Translations under genes and position numbers: made by a program
Shown here: in pieces, positions 8,119-17,913 of the stretch
How positions within the stretch are numbered: position 1 is the stretch's first letter
Layout: the number at the start of each line of letters is the position of its first letter
Assembly: GCF_001598255.1 (NCBI RefSeq)
Contig: NZ_BCYP01000026.1
Location: 62,001 to 126,000, forward strand
DNA from: Mitsuaria chitosanitabida ATCC BAA-476 = NBRC 102408
GTDB taxonomy: Bacteria; Pseudomonadota; Gammaproteobacteria; Burkholderiales; Burkholderiaceae_C
Reading direction: 5' to 3'
DNA: 64,000 nucleotides
The notes under the pieces: model-generated
The model's input: only the letters and a program-made list of their open reading frames with translations
What the model was told of the DNA's origin: nothing
Databases searched by the model: none

Positions 8119-8742
8119 TCAGGGCTTGGCGGCCGGGGCGATCGTCAGCCGGGATTCGCCTTCGGCCAAGGTGGTCACCTGCGTGCAGCCATCAGGCAAG
8201 CGCTCGCACAGCATGACCACGATGTGTCGTGAGCCGTCTTGCGCGGGGGCGATCACCATGCCTTGCTCGTCCCGTCGAGGGTAGGTGAGCGCCGTCCGCA
8301 GGGCCGCCTTCGGGATCGCCGGGAGGCGTCCCGCCAACCAGTCCAGGTTGGACAGGGACAGGTCCTCATTGAGGCGACCATCGACGCTCGAATAGGTGCC
8401 GTGAAGGGCAAGCACCGCGTCGGTCTCAAGAACGATGGGGTCGCCTGCCAATGCAAGGAGCGTGCAAACCGACAGGCATTTCCCGGATACGACGATCCGC
8501 TTGTTGGCGAATTTCGCGAAGAGGAACTTGTCCGCGATCGAGTCGCCGCCCGGGATGTCGCGCAACCGGATCTCCTCGATGTTCCAGTGCTTGTTGAACA
8601 TCGCCTCGATGAACTCGATGTCCTGGAGCCCGATCGGCCCGTTCTCGATCCATATCGTGCGGCCGTCGGTATGGGCAATCTGCCTTTCATCAGCGATGGA
8701 GAGTAGAGGGATCGCAAGAATGAGGATGGGGAGCATCTTCAT
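8119..8742 (-). CDS. Periplasmic ClpP/crotonase-like protein (COG3904-like), function unknown
   Basis: A 207-residue protein with an N-terminal hydrophobic signal (MLPILILAIPLLSIA). The central part, VVSGKCLSVCTLLALAGDP followed by VLALHGTY, matches in outline the GxCxSxC...H pattern of predicted periplasmic ClpP-like proteins grouped in COG3904; Cys89, Ser91, Cys93 and His114 are the conserved-looking residues. Whether they form a protease is not established for that family. The gene and the 440 bases upstream are visibly richer in A/T than their surroundings and use codons avoided by neighbours, which suggests later acquisition. It converges on the alpha/beta hydrolase. The ribosome-binding site is weak, so the start (ATG, with a second ATG two codons on) is less certain. 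Confidence 0.68.
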   Translation of the reverse strand: MKMLPILILAIPLLSIADERQIAHTDGRTIWIENGPIGLQDIEFIEAMFNKHWNIEEIRLRDIPGGDSIADKFLFAKFANKRIVVSGKCLSVCTLLALAGDPIVLETDAVLALHGTYSSVDGRLNEDLSLSNLDWLAGRLPAIPKAALRTALTYPRRDEQGMVIAPAQDGSRHIVVMLCERLPDGCTQVTTLAEGESRLTIAPAAKP

Positions 8743-9184
8743 GGCAGATACGGGTTCTGACCCATCGAGATCTCTCCTTGGGTCAGTTCTTGGATCATTG
8801 ACTTCTCCAGTTCGATGTGACGATCCGATCCGAGTTTGAATCGGGTTGATTGGCGGCCGCGGAACGAGTGTCCAGCACCGTCTTCGGCACGCCCATTCAG
8901 GGAATGTCCTGCTCGGGAGACTGCCTAGAGGATTCAAGTCGGTCCGCTACCGCGACTGCTGGAGACAGTCGCGCGGGATGGTCAGTTCAAGTCGACCCCA
9001 TCGACTCAAGCCGAACTTGATCAAACAAGCGCGAGGCAATGCCCAACTGTCGCGCTCTGGAATTGGCCGATCCAGTTGGAACGCATCGCCAGCTCGACAG
9101 CACGGGCCAGGCGCCCGTTCCGACAGCGGCATTCGCGATCGGCGGCCCGGTGATCTCCCGATCGTTGGGCCGCCGACCCGGCAA
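8743..9184. other. Intergenic, relatively AT-rich; no gene seen
   Basis: I find no convincing gene, hairpin terminator or repeat here. The sequence is less GC-rich than its neighbours, and the short frames in it lack ribosome-binding sites and codon bias. It holds the promoter region of the ClpP-like gene and the 3' side of the neopullulanase gene. It may be the remains of an insertion, but nothing recognisable as a transposase fragment is present. Confidence 0.4.
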
Positions 9185-11209
9185 TCACTCGATGCTCAGC
9201 ACCGTCACCGACCGCGCCGGCACGGTGAGCGTGCGGCCCAGCGTGTGGCGCTCGCCGGTGATCACGTCGGTGGCGGTGTCGCCGGCCTGGATCATCTCGG
9301 CGAAGCGCGTCAGGTCCAGCTCGTGCGGACCGTCGGTCTTGTTCAGCACCAGCATCACCCGACGGCCCTTCAGGCCCTGCGCCGCGTCGTAGCGGAACAG
9401 CACGTAGCTGCCGCCCAGCGGCGCGTACTGCATCAGCGCGCCGTCATGCACCAGGCGCTCGGACTTGCGCCAGGTGAGCAGCCGTCGCAGGAAGGTCTGC
9501 GCCTCGCGCTGGCGGTCGGTCAGGCCGGCGCCGGTGAAGGCGTCGATCTTGTCGCCCGCCCAGCCGCCCGGGAAGTCCGAGCGCACCACGCCGTCGTCGC
9601 GGTGGCGCGGGCTCTCCATCAGGATCTCGGTCCCGTAGAAGAACTGCGGGATGCGCTTGACCACGCTGATGTAGGACCACGCCATCTTCGTCAGCGCCAG
9701 GTCCTCGTGCAGCACGCTGTACACGCGCGGCGTGTCGTGGTTGCCCTCGAAGAGCACCAGGTTGCCGGGGTCTGGATAGACGAAGTCGTGCGCGAGCGCC
9801 TCGTACACGCGCGTGAAGCCGCCGTCGTGCGCGTCCTTCACGTTCAGGCCGGCCAGCAGCGCCTCCTGCAGCGGGAAGTCCATCAGGCTGGGCAGCGACG
9901 AGACGTAGCCGTCATGGTTGCGCTTGCCCGCCTGCCAGTAGGACACGACCGCCGGGTGGGAACTCCACTCCTCGCCGACGATGTTCAGCTTCGGGTACTC
10001 CTCCTTCAGGCGCCGGGACCAGGCGGCCAGGAAGTCCTTGTCGGAGTAGCTGTAGGTGTCGGTGCGCACGCCCGCCAGGCCGGCGTGCTCGATCCACCAC
10101 AGGCTCATCTGCGTCAGGTAGGTCGCCAGCAGCGGCTGGCGCTGGTTCAGGTCGGGCATGCCGGGGCTGAACCAGCCGTCGCTGAAACGCTTGCGGTCGC
10201 TGGGCGCCGCGTACGGGTCCTGCAGCGTCATGCGCGCGTGATGCGTCTCGGTGTACTGGGGCCAGGTGTTGACCCAGTCCGCCGTCGGCAGGTCCGCCAT
10301 CCACCAGTGATGGCCGCCGATGTGGTTCAGCACGATGTCCTGGATCAGGCCGACGCCGCGGCGCCTGGCTTCGACGCTCAGGCGCACGTAGTCCTCATTG
10401 CCGCCGAAGCGCGGATCGATCTTGTAGAAATCGGTCGCGGCGTAGCCGTGATAGCTCCACTTGGGGCTGTCGTTCTCCGAAAGCGGCGTGGGCCACAGCA
10501 TGGTGAAGCCCATGCCGGCGATGTAATCCAGATGCGCGATCAGGCCGGCCAGGTCGCCGCCGTGGCGACCGCCCGGGTCGGCGCGGTTGGCGCCCTCGGC
10601 CATGCCGGCGACCTCGTCGTTGCGGGGATCGCCGTCGGCGAAGCGGTCGGGGACGACCAGGTAGATCGCGTCCTTCGGGCCGAAGCTCTCGCGCTGCGCG
10701 GAGCCGGCGGCACGCGCGAGCAGCGCATAGGGGTGTTCGAGCACGACCTGACCCCCGCGCCGCAGGCGCAGCGTCAGCGTGCCGGGCGCGGTCGAGGGAT
10801 CGACGCGCAGGTCGACGAAGAGGTAGTTGGGGCTGTCGCCACGCCGCGTGCCGACCAAGGTCACGCCGGGCATCGGGGCGATGTCGACCTCGAGCGCGCC
10901 GATGCCGCTGCCGTGCAGCATCACCTGGAGCTCGGGGCGGGCCATGCCCACCCACCAGTGCGGCGGCTCGACGTGGGCGAGGCGCGGGGACGTGCCGGCC
11001 GGCGCGGTGCCGGAGGAAGGAGCGGCCGTCGCGGCGACGGCGACCGAGGGCTGGGTCATGGCGGTGAGGCTCAGGACGAGAGGAAGAAAGAGGGCGGATC
11101 GTCGCGAGAGCGTGAGCGGCGACGATGACGAGGGCATGGCGGCGGTGTCGGACGTGTCGGGCGACGGGGCGAGCGGTGGACGCGGTGACGGATCGGACGA
11201 CGAACGCAT
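9185..11209 (-). CDS. GH13 neopullulanase/cyclomaltodextrinase-type amylase, exported
   Basis: A 674-residue glycoside hydrolase family 13 enzyme hydrolysing alpha-glucans such as pullulan or cyclodextrins. It has the N-terminal beta domain of the SusA/cyclomaltodextrinase type (VEPPHWWVGMARPELQVMLHG), then the TIM barrel: YLVVPDRFADGD, DIVLNHIG, nucleophile Asp384 in GVRTDTY, acid Glu413 in VGEEW, Asp492 in EGNHDTPR. A C-terminal beta domain ends in the family's usual PARSVTVLSIE. The N-terminus has SRRSALFLPLVLSL, a possible Tat signal. The start (ATG, GAGGG upstream) lies 11 bases after the stop of the upstream amylase gene, so the two form an operon; a later ATG at 11137 lacks a ribosome-binding site. 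Confidence 0.93.
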   Translation of the reverse strand: MRSSSDPSPRPPLAPSPDTSDTAAMPSSSSPLTLSRRSALFLPLVLSLTAMTQPSVAVAATAAPSSGTAPAGTSPRLAHVEPPHWWVGMARPELQVMLHGSGIGALEVDIAPMPGVTLVGTRRGDSPNYLFVDLRVDPSTAPGTLTLRLRRGGQVVLEHPYALLARAAGSAQRESFGPKDAIYLVVPDRFADGDPRNDEVAGMAEGANRADPGGRHGGDLAGLIAHLDYIAGMGFTMLWPTPLSENDSPKWSYHGYAATDFYKIDPRFGGNEDYVRLSVEARRRGVGLIQDIVLNHIGGHHWWMADLPTADWVNTWPQYTETHHARMTLQDPYAAPSDRKRFSDGWFSPGMPDLNQRQPLLATYLTQMSLWWIEHAGLAGVRTDTYSYSDKDFLAAWSRRLKEEYPKLNIVGEEWSSHPAVVSYWQAGKRNHDGYVSSLPSLMDFPLQEALLAGLNVKDAHDGGFTRVYEALAHDFVYPDPGNLVLFEGNHDTPRVYSVLHEDLALTKMAWSYISVVKRIPQFFYGTEILMESPRHRDDGVVRSDFPGGWAGDKIDAFTGAGLTDRQREAQTFLRRLLTWRKSERLVHDGALMQYAPLGGSYVLFRYDAAQGLKGRRVMLVLNKTDGPHELDLTRFAEMIQAGDTATDVITGERHTLGRTLTVPARSVTVLSIE

Positions 11210-11220
11210 CGCGCGGGCCC

Positions 11221-13005
11221 TCAGCGTAGACGGAAAACGCGCACCGAGCGCGCCGGCATCGGAATTGACACCGCGCCTCGGGCGTCGGCACGGAGGTCGG
11301 CGGCGCTCATCCCCGCTGCGCCGGCTGCATTCGTGGCGTCAGCGGCATCCGCCGCGCCGACCTTGCTCGCGGCCTGCGTGGCGGCCGAACCCGCGGCGCC
11401 CGCCGCCGGATACAGCGACGCCAGGCGCGCCTTGGCGGGCAGCGTCGGCGTGGCCGTGGCGGCCTCGTCGCCATAGTTGACGACGACCAGCACGCGCTGA
11501 CCGCGCCAGGCGCGCTGGAAGCTCAGCACCTGGCCTTGCGCGAGGGGAGCCTCGTAGCTGCCGCGCGCGATCGCGGGCTGGCTGTTGCGCAGCGCCAGCA
11601 TGGCCTTGTAGAAGTTCAGCAGCGAGCCCGGGTCGGCCGCCTGTGCCTGCGCGTTGTGGGAGGCCGCGTTCGGCGACACCGGCCGGAAGGGCTTGCCGGC
11701 GCTGAAGCCCTGGCCATCGGCATTCCAGCTCATCGGCGCGCGCAGCGGCTCGTCGCCCGGCAGGCCGTCGACGCCGGCCTGGCCGATCTCCTCGCCGTAA
11801 TAGATGAAGGGTGTGCCCGGCAGCAGCAGGTAGGTCGCGGCGGCCAGCTTGTAGCGCGACTCGTCGCCGCCGAACTGGTCCCAGGCCCGCTTGCCCGCGA
11901 AGATGTCGTGATTGCTCAGCATGGTCGCCATGCTCAGCGGCGCGGTCTTGAAGAAGTCGGCCACCTGGGCGACCGCCTCGGCCGACGCCTGGCCGCCCTT
12001 GGCCGCGTCGATGACGGCGCGCTCCAGTCCGAAGGCGAAGGCGCTGCCGCAGACCTCGTCGCGGGTGTAGACGCGCGGCTCGGCGGTCGCCTCGCAGACG
12101 ACGTAGCGGCGCGGATAGCGCTTGATCTGCTGCGTGTACCAGCCGGTCAGCTGGCGACTCTCGGGCTGGTCGTTCCAGTCCTTGGCGCTGTTCTCGATCA
12201 GATGCGGGACGGCGTCCAGCCGGAAGCCGTCCAGCCCGCGGTTGAGCCAGAAGCGCAGGCTGTCGGCGTGGTACCGCACCACCGCCGGATTGCGCATGTT
12301 GAAGTCGGGCATGTGCGGCCCGAACACCGCGAAGTAGCGCGGCGTGCCGGCCGGCGCGTCCGGCTTGGGCGGGGCGCTGGCGCCCTCGGCGACCTGCGGG
12401 ACTTCCTCGCCCGGCAGATACCAGGGCGTGTGGCCCCAGATGTCCCAGTCCTTGAGCGTGGACAGCGGCGCGTCCGACCACACGAACCAGTCGCGCCAGG
12501 GGCTCTTCGGATCGGCCGCGGCGGCCTGGAACAGCGGATGCTCGCGGGCCGCGTGGTTCAGGATGTAGTCCATGACCACGCCGATGCCGCGCTTGTGGGC
12601 CTCGCGCAGCAGCTCGTCGAAGTCGGCCAGCGTGCCGTACTGCGGCTCGATCGCGCGGTCGTCGGCGATCGCGTAGCCGTGGTCGTGATCGGCGCTGGCG
12701 GTGATGGGCATCAGCCAGATGCCCTTGATGCCGAGGTCCTTGAGGTAGTCGAGCCGGCCGATCAGCCCGCGCAGGTCGCCGACGCCGTCACCATCGCTGT
12801 CCTGGTAGCCGCGCACGAAGATCTCGATGAAGGCGCCGTGCTGCCAGCCCTCGGGCAGAGTGCTGCGCCCCAGGCGTTCCGGGACCGCGGACAGGTCGAC
12901 CGGTGGGGCGGGGTGTCCGGCGGCGATCGCGGCGTTCATGCCTGCCGCCAGGCCGGCGGCGGACATCAGGACGGCGATCGAGGCGGCGAGCGGGGCGCGC
13001 TTCAT
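11221..13005 (-). CDS. GH13 alpha-amylase family enzyme, exported
   Basis: A 594-residue GH13 enzyme with a signal peptide ([23 protein letters not shown]). The barrel begins [25 protein letters not shown] and carries DYILNHAA, nucleophile Asp264 in GFRLDAV, acid Glu305 in VVCEAT and Asp367 in LSNHDIF. The [10 protein letters not shown] string is a probable calcium site. Its barrel resembles oligo-1,6-glucosidase/trehalose-synthase-like amylases more than classical endo-amylases, so the exact bond is uncertain. The C-terminal domain contains a low-complexity Ala/Gly/Thr insert of about 40 residues (near 540-575). GGAG precedes the ATG. It is first gene of the operon with the neopullulanase and divergent from the pullulanase, with an operator-like site 28 bases upstream. 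Confidence 0.93.
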   Translation of the reverse strand: MKRAPLAASIAVLMSAAGLAAGMNAAIAAGHPAPPVDLSAVPERLGRSTLPEGWQHGAFIEIFVRGYQDSDGDGVGDLRGLIGRLDYLKDLGIKGIWLMPITASADHDHGYAIADDRAIEPQYGTLADFDELLREAHKRGIGVVMDYILNHAAREHPLFQAAAADPKSPWRDWFVWSDAPLSTLKDWDIWGHTPWYLPGEEVPQVAEGASAPPKPDAPAGTPRYFAVFGPHMPDFNMRNPAVVRYHADSLRFWLNRGLDGFRLDAVPHLIENSAKDWNDQPESRQLTGWYTQQIKRYPRRYVVCEATAEPRVYTRDEVCGSAFAFGLERAVIDAAKGGQASAEAVAQVADFFKTAPLSMATMLSNHDIFAGKRAWDQFGGDESRYKLAAATYLLLPGTPFIYYGEEIGQAGVDGLPGDEPLRAPMSWNADGQGFSAGKPFRPVSPNAASHNAQAQAADPGSLLNFYKAMLALRNSQPAIARGSYEAPLAQGQVLSFQRAWRGQRVLVVVNYGDEAATATPTLPAKARLASLYPAAGAAGSAATQAASKVGAADAADATNAAGAAGMSAADLRADARGAVSIPMPARSVRVFRLR

Positions 13006-13033
13006 GCGGCAGGTCTCCGGAGTCTTGTTGTGT

Positions 13034-13046
13034 GTAGCAAAAGTAC
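13034..13046 (-). promoter_or_regulatory. Operator-like site, copy 1 (amylase side)
   Basis: GTAGCAAAAGTAC, 28 bases upstream of the alpha-amylase ATG. Its reverse-oriented twin at 13157-13169 differs by one base. Each is partly palindromic (GTA/TAC ends), as expected for a dimeric repressor such as a LacI-family regulator. No regulator gene of that type is in the window, so the factor is unidentified. Confidence 0.6.
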
Positions 13047-13156
13047 GAATCTTGTCGCCGCCGGAAAGCGCCAATCGATGGCGGCACCCAGGGCTTCAAG
13101 CGCTGGGCAGCATAGAAGGATTGGTGTTTGAAGGGAAGTCCTGATACCCCTGATAT

Positions 13157-13169
13157 GTAGTTTTGCTAC
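13157..13169 (+). promoter_or_regulatory. Operator-like site, copy 2 (pullulanase side)
   Basis: GTAGTTTTGCTAC; read on the other strand it is GTAGCAAAACTAC, identical at 12 of 13 positions to the copy near the amylase. It lies 55 bases upstream of the pullulanase ATG. The mirrored placement in front of both divergent starch-degradation genes argues for one shared regulator. Confidence 0.6.
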
Positions 13170-13224
13170 CATCTTTGTCGACCGTTCCAGACCCGTGAGC
13201 GGCACACAAGAACATGGAGACCCG

Positions 13225-16200
13225 ATGGGATCGCGATCGCACCCGTACCGCCTGTTGCCGCTGCTCGCGGCGATGAGCCTCTTCGGCCCGCAAGTCGGTC
13301 AGGCCGCTCAAGGCAGCCAGGCTCCGCAAGTCGGCCAGGCTGCTCAAGCCGGTCAGGCTCCGCAAATTGGTCAGGCGGCTCAAGCCGGTCAGGCTCCGCA
13401 AATTGGTCAGGCTGCTCAGGCCGGTCAGGCTCCGCAAATTGGTCAGGTCTCGCGAGGCGCGAATGCGGGGCAGGTCGCGTCGACGAACTCCCTCTCCCGC
13501 GGGGCGGGAGAGGGCGGGGGTGAGGGTGGGAGCGCGCTCAGTACGCCGGACGAGGCTGCCGCCTGCGCCGGCCCGCTGGCGACGGTGATCACGCCGATCT
13601 CGCCCGCCTTCGCCAAGCCCGACGGTCTCCCTCAGCCGGTGTGGATCGATGCCCGCCGCCTTCTCTGGCCAGGCCTGACGCTCCATCCGGGCGAGGTCGT
13701 GCGCCTGCATCGCTCCGCCGCCGGCGTGCTGACGCTGACCGACGGCCGCATCACGGGTGCGGACCGCAGCCTCACGCTCTCGCCATCGACCGAGCCGCTC
13801 TCCACCGAGATCGCCGACCAGACGCGCTACCTCCAGACCGACGTCCAGTTCGCGCTGCCCGACGCGCCGCCGCCCGCCGCGGCGGGTTCCGCCGGCACGG
13901 CGTCCACGCCCGACATGGCCGATGCCCAGGCGCTGCATCGGGGTCAGGTCGTGCTTGCCGTCGAGGACGCGCAGGGCCGCGTGCGGCGCTGGAGTGCCGC
14001 GCAGTCCGCGCGCGCGCTCGACGCGCTCTATGCCGCCGCCGAGAGCGAGCCCGCGCTGGGCGTGTCGCTCAGCGGCGAGCGCGCGAGCTTCAAGCTCTGG
14101 GCGCCGACGGCCGATCGCGTCGAGCTCTGCGCCTATCCCGGCCCCGACGCGCCGGCGAGCGCGCGCCTCCCGCTGGCCCGCGACGACCGCACCGGGATCT
14201 GGTCCGCGACCGCGCCCGGCGTGCGCCCGGGCGACTCCTACCGCTACCTGGTCGAGGTCTTCGTCCCCGGCCTGGGCCGCGTGCGCAACCTGGTCACCGA
14301 TCCCTATGCGGTGAGCCTGTCGGCCGACTCTGCGCGCAGCTACGTCGCTGATCTGGACGAGCCGCGCCTCAAGCCCGCCGGCTGGGACGCGAGCCGCATC
14401 CCCGACCGCGTGAGGACCCCCACCGACATGGTGGTCTACGAGCTGCACGTGCGCGACTTCTCCCGCGACGACACGAGCGTCCCCGCGGCGATGCGCGGCA
14501 AGTACCTGGCCTTCACGCAGCAGCGCTCGCAAGGCATGCGCCATCTGCGCGAGCTGTCGCGCGCCGGGCTGACCGACGTGCACCTGCTGCCGATCTTCGA
14601 CATCGCCTCGGTCCCCGAGCGCGCTTGCCAGGCGCCGCCGATGCCGCCCCGGAGCGCCGGCCCCGAGGCGGTCGCGCGGGCGGCGCGCGAGGGCGCGGCC
14701 CGGGACTGCTTCAACTGGGGCTACGACCCCTTCCACTACACCGCGCCCGAGGGCAGCTACGCGAGCGACGCCAACGACGGCGCCGTCCGCGTGCGCGAGC
14801 TGCGATCGATGGTGATGGGCCTGCACGCGGCGGGGCTGCGCGTGGGCATGGACGTGGTCTACAACCACACCAGCACCTCGGGCCAGGCGGCCCAGTCGGT
14901 GCTGGACCGCATCGTCCCCGGCTACTACCAGCGGCTGGGCGCGACGGGCCAGGTCGAGACCTCCACCTGCTGCGACAACACGGCCACCGAGCACCGCATG
15001 ATGGGCAAGCTGCTCGTCGACTCGGTGGTGACCTGGGCGCGCGCGTACAAGATCGCCTCCTTCCGCTTCGACCTGATGGGCCATCAGCCACGCGCGGTGA
15101 TGGAGCAGCTGCAGGCGCGGCTCAAGCGCGAGCTGGGCCGCGAGGTGCAGTTGATCGGCGAGGGCTGGAACTTCGGCGAGGTCGCCGACGGCCGGCGCTT
15201 CGTGCAGGCCTCGCAGCTGTCGCTGAACGGCACCGGCATCGGCACCTTCAGCGACCGCGGCCGCGACGCGGTGCGCGGCGGCGCGGCCGGCGACGGCCCG
15301 GCGGAGGCGGTCCGCCATCCGGGTTTCATCGTGCCGGCCGATCCCGCCGACGCGGCGCGCCGCGAGGAGCTGCTGCGCCAGTCGGACCTGCTCAAGCTGG
15401 CGATGGCCGGCACCTTGCGCGACTACCCGCTGGAGACGGCCGACGGCCGACGCGTCACCGGCGAACAGCTGCCCTACGGCGGCCAGCCGGGCGGCTACGC
15501 CTCGGTGCCGGCGGAGGTCGTCAACTACGTCGAGAACCACGACAACATGACGCTGTTCGACGCGCTGGTGCTGAAGCTGCCGGCCACGACCCGCGTCGAG
15601 GACCGCGCCCGCACGCAGATCGTCGCCCTGGGCCTGAATGCCCTGAGCCAGGGCATCGCCTACTTCCATGCCGGCGGCGAGCTGCTGCGCTCCAAGTCGC
15701 TGGACGGGAACAGCTACGACTCGGGCGACGGGTTCAACCGGCTGGACTGGTCGATGACGGACAACGGGTTCGGCATCGGGCTGCCGCCGACGGCACAGCG
15801 GTCCGGCCCCCAGGGGGAGGCGCCGCCGCTCCTGCCTTACCTCGCGCTGCCGGCCAAGCCTGACCCGGCCACCATCGCCTGGACCAGCCGCGCCTTCATG
15901 GACCTGCTGCGCGTGCGCGCCAGCACGCCGCTGTTGCGGCTGGCCGACCCGGCGGAGATCCGGCGTCGTCTGGTCTTCCACAACACCGGACCGGGGCAGC
16001 AGGCCGGGGTGATCGTCGGCCGACTGGACGGACGGGGCCGCGCCGATGCGGTCTTCGACCGGCTGCTCTACGTGATCAATGCCGGCGCCGCGCCGGCAAC
16101 GCTGACGCTGCCCGAGGAGGCCGGCTTCGCCTGGCGCCTGCATCCGGTCCAGCGCGCGGCGGGAGCCGCCGACCAGCGGGTCCGGCAGTCGTCGACGCTT

Positions 16201-16266
16201 GACCGCGCGAGCGGCCGCGTCCAGGTGCCGGCGCGCAGCGTGACCGTGTTCGTCGTGGCGCGCTGA
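13225..16266 (+). CDS. Pullulanase-type alpha-1,6-glucosidase, exported
   Basis: A 1013-residue debranching enzyme that cleaves alpha-1,6 bonds of pullulan and branched starch. After a short signal segment ([12 protein letters not shown]), residues 22-74 are a 12-residue tandem repeat and 88-102 an [12 protein letters not shown] linker encoded by a dispersed palindrome. Then come an N-terminal beta domain, a CBM48-like domain ([17 protein letters not shown]), and the catalytic barrel with YELHVRDFS, the pullulanase signature NWGYDP, nucleophile Asp616 (FRFDLMG), acid Glu646 (GEGW) and Asp773 (ENHDNMT). The C-terminal beta domain ends [12 protein letters not shown]. The ATG with GGAGA five bases ahead is preferred to a GTG at 13195. 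Signal cleavage could fall within the repeats. Confidence 0.95.
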   Translation: MGSRSHPYRLLPLLAAMSLFGPQVGQAAQGSQAPQVGQAAQAGQAPQIGQAAQAGQAPQIGQAAQAGQAPQIGQVSRGANAGQVASTNSLSRGAGEGGGEGGSALSTPDEAAACAGPLATVITPISPAFAKPDGLPQPVWIDARRLLWPGLTLHPGEVVRLHRSAAGVLTLTDGRITGADRSLTLSPSTEPLSTEIADQTRYLQTDVQFALPDAPPPAAAGSAGTASTPDMADAQALHRGQVVLAVEDAQGRVRRWSAAQSARALDALYAAAESEPALGVSLSGERASFKLWAPTADRVELCAYPGPDAPASARLPLARDDRTGIWSATAPGVRPGDSYRYLVEVFVPGLGRVRNLVTDPYAVSLSADSARSYVADLDEPRLKPAGWDASRIPDRVRTPTDMVVYELHVRDFSRDDTSVPAAMRGKYLAFTQQRSQGMRHLRELSRAGLTDVHLLPIFDIASVPERACQAPPMPPRSAGPEAVARAAREGAARDCFNWGYDPFHYTAPEGSYASDANDGAVRVRELRSMVMGLHAAGLRVGMDVVYNHTSTSGQAAQSVLDRIVPGYYQRLGATGQVETSTCCDNTATEHRMMGKLLVDSVVTWARAYKIASFRFDLMGHQPRAVMEQLQARLKRELGREVQLIGEGWNFGEVADGRRFVQASQLSLNGTGIGTFSDRGRDAVRGGAAGDGPAEAVRHPGFIVPADPADAARREELLRQSDLLKLAMAGTLRDYPLETADGRRVTGEQLPYGGQPGGYASVPAEVVNYVENHDNMTLFDALVLKLPATTRVEDRARTQIVALGLNALSQGIAYFHAGGELLRSKSLDGNSYDSGDGFNRLDWSMTDNGFGIGLPPTAQRSGPQGEAPPLLPYLALPAKPDPATIAWTSRAFMDLLRVRASTPLLRLADPAEIRRRLVFHNTGPGQQAGVIVGRLDGRGRADAVFDRLLYVINAGAAPATLTLPEEAGFAWRLHPVQRAAGAADQRVRQSSTLDRASGRVQVPARSVTVFVVAR
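13288..13446 (+). repeat. 36-bp tandem repeat inside the pullulanase gene
   Basis: Four full 36-base units start at 13288, 13324, 13360 and 13396, followed by 15 bases of a fifth. The unit begins CCGCAAATTGGTCAGG and encodes [12 protein letters not shown]; early copies read [12 protein letters not shown] and [12 protein letters not shown]. The last two full copies differ at two bases only, so the array is probably young and prone to change in copy number. Because the unit is 12 codons, expansion keeps the frame. Confidence 0.9.
13490..13528 (+). repeat. Dispersed palindromic repeat, copy 1 (inside the pullulanase gene)
   Basis: CCCTCTCCCGC (13490-13500) pairs perfectly with GCGGGAGAGGG (13504-13514) around a three-base loop, followed by the tail CGGGGGTGAGGG. 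It is the same element as the four intergenic copies elsewhere in the window, but here it is translated in frame as part of a Gly-rich linker. Confidence 0.85.
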
Positions 16267-16445
16267 GCCCGGGAGGCGCGCTCGGCGCCGGTGCCGAGGC
16301 CCCGCGATCGGGTGGGGCGGCGACCGGGGCGTGACCGGGTTCGCGCCCGCGAAAGCCGTGTCCGTCGCACGGGCGTGCGCACAGCGCGCGGGAGGGCTAG
16401 CATCCTTTCCCAGCGGCCCTGTCAGAGGCCGCATCGGAGATGGTC

Positions 16446-17756
16446 ATGGATGCTTCCCCCCTCGTCGCGTCGGCCAGGACGCTCACCCCGCGGTCCCTTC
16501 GGGGACGAGATCCCCGCAGCCTGAGGCGACGGCTGGCGCAGGTCCTGTCGGGAGGTCGCGTCGCGGCGCTGGGGGTGGCGGCGGTCGCCGTGATGGCGCT
16601 GAGCGCCTGCTCGACCCCGCCGACCGCGCGCACCGACCAGGTCGTGCTGGTCCATGACGAGCTCTTCGCGCCGACCACCGACCGCATCGATCCCGAGGAG
16701 GTGATGGCGATCACGCCCCAGATGCGCGAGTTCATCCACACCAAGGTGCCGCGCCTCTCCGGCCTCGGCGCCTTCGAGCTGCGCGACGCCCGCAACCTGC
16801 TGCTGGAGGCGCTCTACACCAAGGGCGACCTGCAGCTGGAGTACGACGCCGAGGAGACCCGCACCGCCGCCGAGGCCTTCGACGCGCGATCGGGCAACTG
16901 CCTGTCGCTGGCGATGATGACCGCGGTCTTCGCGCGCGAGATCGGCGTGCCGGTGCTCTTCCGGCAGATCTACGAGGAGGAGCAGTGGAGCCGCGTCGGC
17001 GACCTGCAGGTGGTCTCGGGCCACGTCAACATCGCGCTGGGCCGGCGGCCCAACGCCTTCCGCGTCGTCACCGACGAGGAGCCCTCGCTGGTGGTGGACT
17101 TCCTGCCCGGCGCCAAGATCCGCGCGCAGCGGGCCATCACGCTGGACGAGCGCACCATCGTCGCGATGTACCTGAACAACCGCGCCGCCGAGCTGATGTC
17201 GCAGTCGCAGCTGGACCGCGCCTACTGGTGGGCGCGGGCGGCCTGGCTGCACGACCCGCGGCTGCTGACCTCGCTGAACACGCTGGGCGTGATCTACCGG
17301 CGGCACGGCCATCCGGCGCTGGCCGAGACCGCCTTCCGCGGCGTGCTGCAGCGCGAGCCCGCCAACACGCAGGCGATGTCCAACCTCGCCTCGCTGCTGC
17401 GCTCGACCGGGCAGCTCGCCGATGCCAAGCAGGTCGAGGACAAGCTGGCGCAGCTCCAGCCCTATCCGCCGTTCAAGTTCTTCGACCTGGGCGTGGCCGA
17501 GATGAAGGCCGGTCACTACGCCGCCGCGCGCGACTTCTTCGCCAAGGAGATCTCGCGTTCGGCCTACTACCACGAGTTCCATTTCTGGATGGCGATGGCC
17601 AACGTCGGCCTGGGCGACTGGGACGCCGTGCGCAAGGAGCTCGCGATGGCGCAGGAGTACAGCACCACCAACAAGCAGCGGCAGCTCTACACCGCCAAGC
17701 TCGACTCGTTGAAGGCCAAGATGCCGCTGCGGGGCAGCAAGAGCTACTCGCCCTGA
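16446..17756 (+). CDS. TPR lipoprotein with transglutaminase-like domain
   Basis: A 436-residue predicted lipoprotein. The hydrophobic stretch AALGVAAVAVMALSAC ends in a lipobox with Cys55 as acylation site, so the protein should be anchored in the periplasm. Residues about 90-230 resemble a transglutaminase-like fold: SGNCLSLAMMTAVFAREIGVPVLFRQI holds the Cys, and SGHVNIAL a later His. Residues about 230-430 are tetratricopeptide-type helices (LNTLGVIYRRHGHPALAETAFRGVL). ATG at 16440 is only one base from GGAGA; the next ATG at 16446 has proper spacing and is taken as start. Family members are annotated as TPR or transglutaminase-like proteins of unknown role; catalytic activity is not assured. 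Confidence 0.8.
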   Translation: MDASPLVASARTLTPRSLRGRDPRSLRRRLAQVLSGGRVAALGVAAVAVMALSACSTPPTARTDQVVLVHDELFAPTTDRIDPEEVMAITPQMREFIHTKVPRLSGLGAFELRDARNLLLEALYTKGDLQLEYDAEETRTAAEAFDARSGNCLSLAMMTAVFAREIGVPVLFRQIYEEEQWSRVGDLQVVSGHVNIALGRRPNAFRVVTDEEPSLVVDFLPGAKIRAQRAITLDERTIVAMYLNNRAAELMSQSQLDRAYWWARAAWLHDPRLLTSLNTLGVIYRRHGHPALAETAFRGVLQREPANTQAMSNLASLLRSTGQLADAKQVEDKLAQLQPYPPFKFFDLGVAEMKAGHYAAARDFFAKEISRSAYYHEFHFWMAMANVGLGDWDAVRKELAMAQEYSTTNKQRQLYTAKLDSLKAKMPLRGSKSYSP

Positions 17757-17913
17757 GCGCTGAACGCGTCTGGCGTTCCTCGCGTGCCTGACGACACGGG
17801 CAGCGGGCCGGAGCCGTGTGTGTGGAGCGGTGGCGGCGATCTGGCGATCGCCGGCCTGTGATCGGTGATCGAGGTCTTGCGAGGAAGTGCGCCGATCGTC
17901 GAAGGATCGGCCG

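Noticed and set aside
8846-11128. 760-codon plus-strand frame opposite the neopullulanase gene
   Set aside because: Low-complexity Arg/Gln/Ala sequence without family features; the minus strand encodes a complete GH13 enzyme.
13288-13446. 36-base direct repeats as a possible CRISPR array
   Set aside because: Repeats are directly contiguous with no spacers and encode an in-frame protein repeat.
13096-16434. Very long open frame on the minus strand (over 1100 codons) opposite the pullulanase gene
   Set aside because: It mirrors the pullulanase codons; composition is Arg/Ala/Gly/His noise with no domain, while the plus strand has clear GH13 motifs. High GC makes such frames common.
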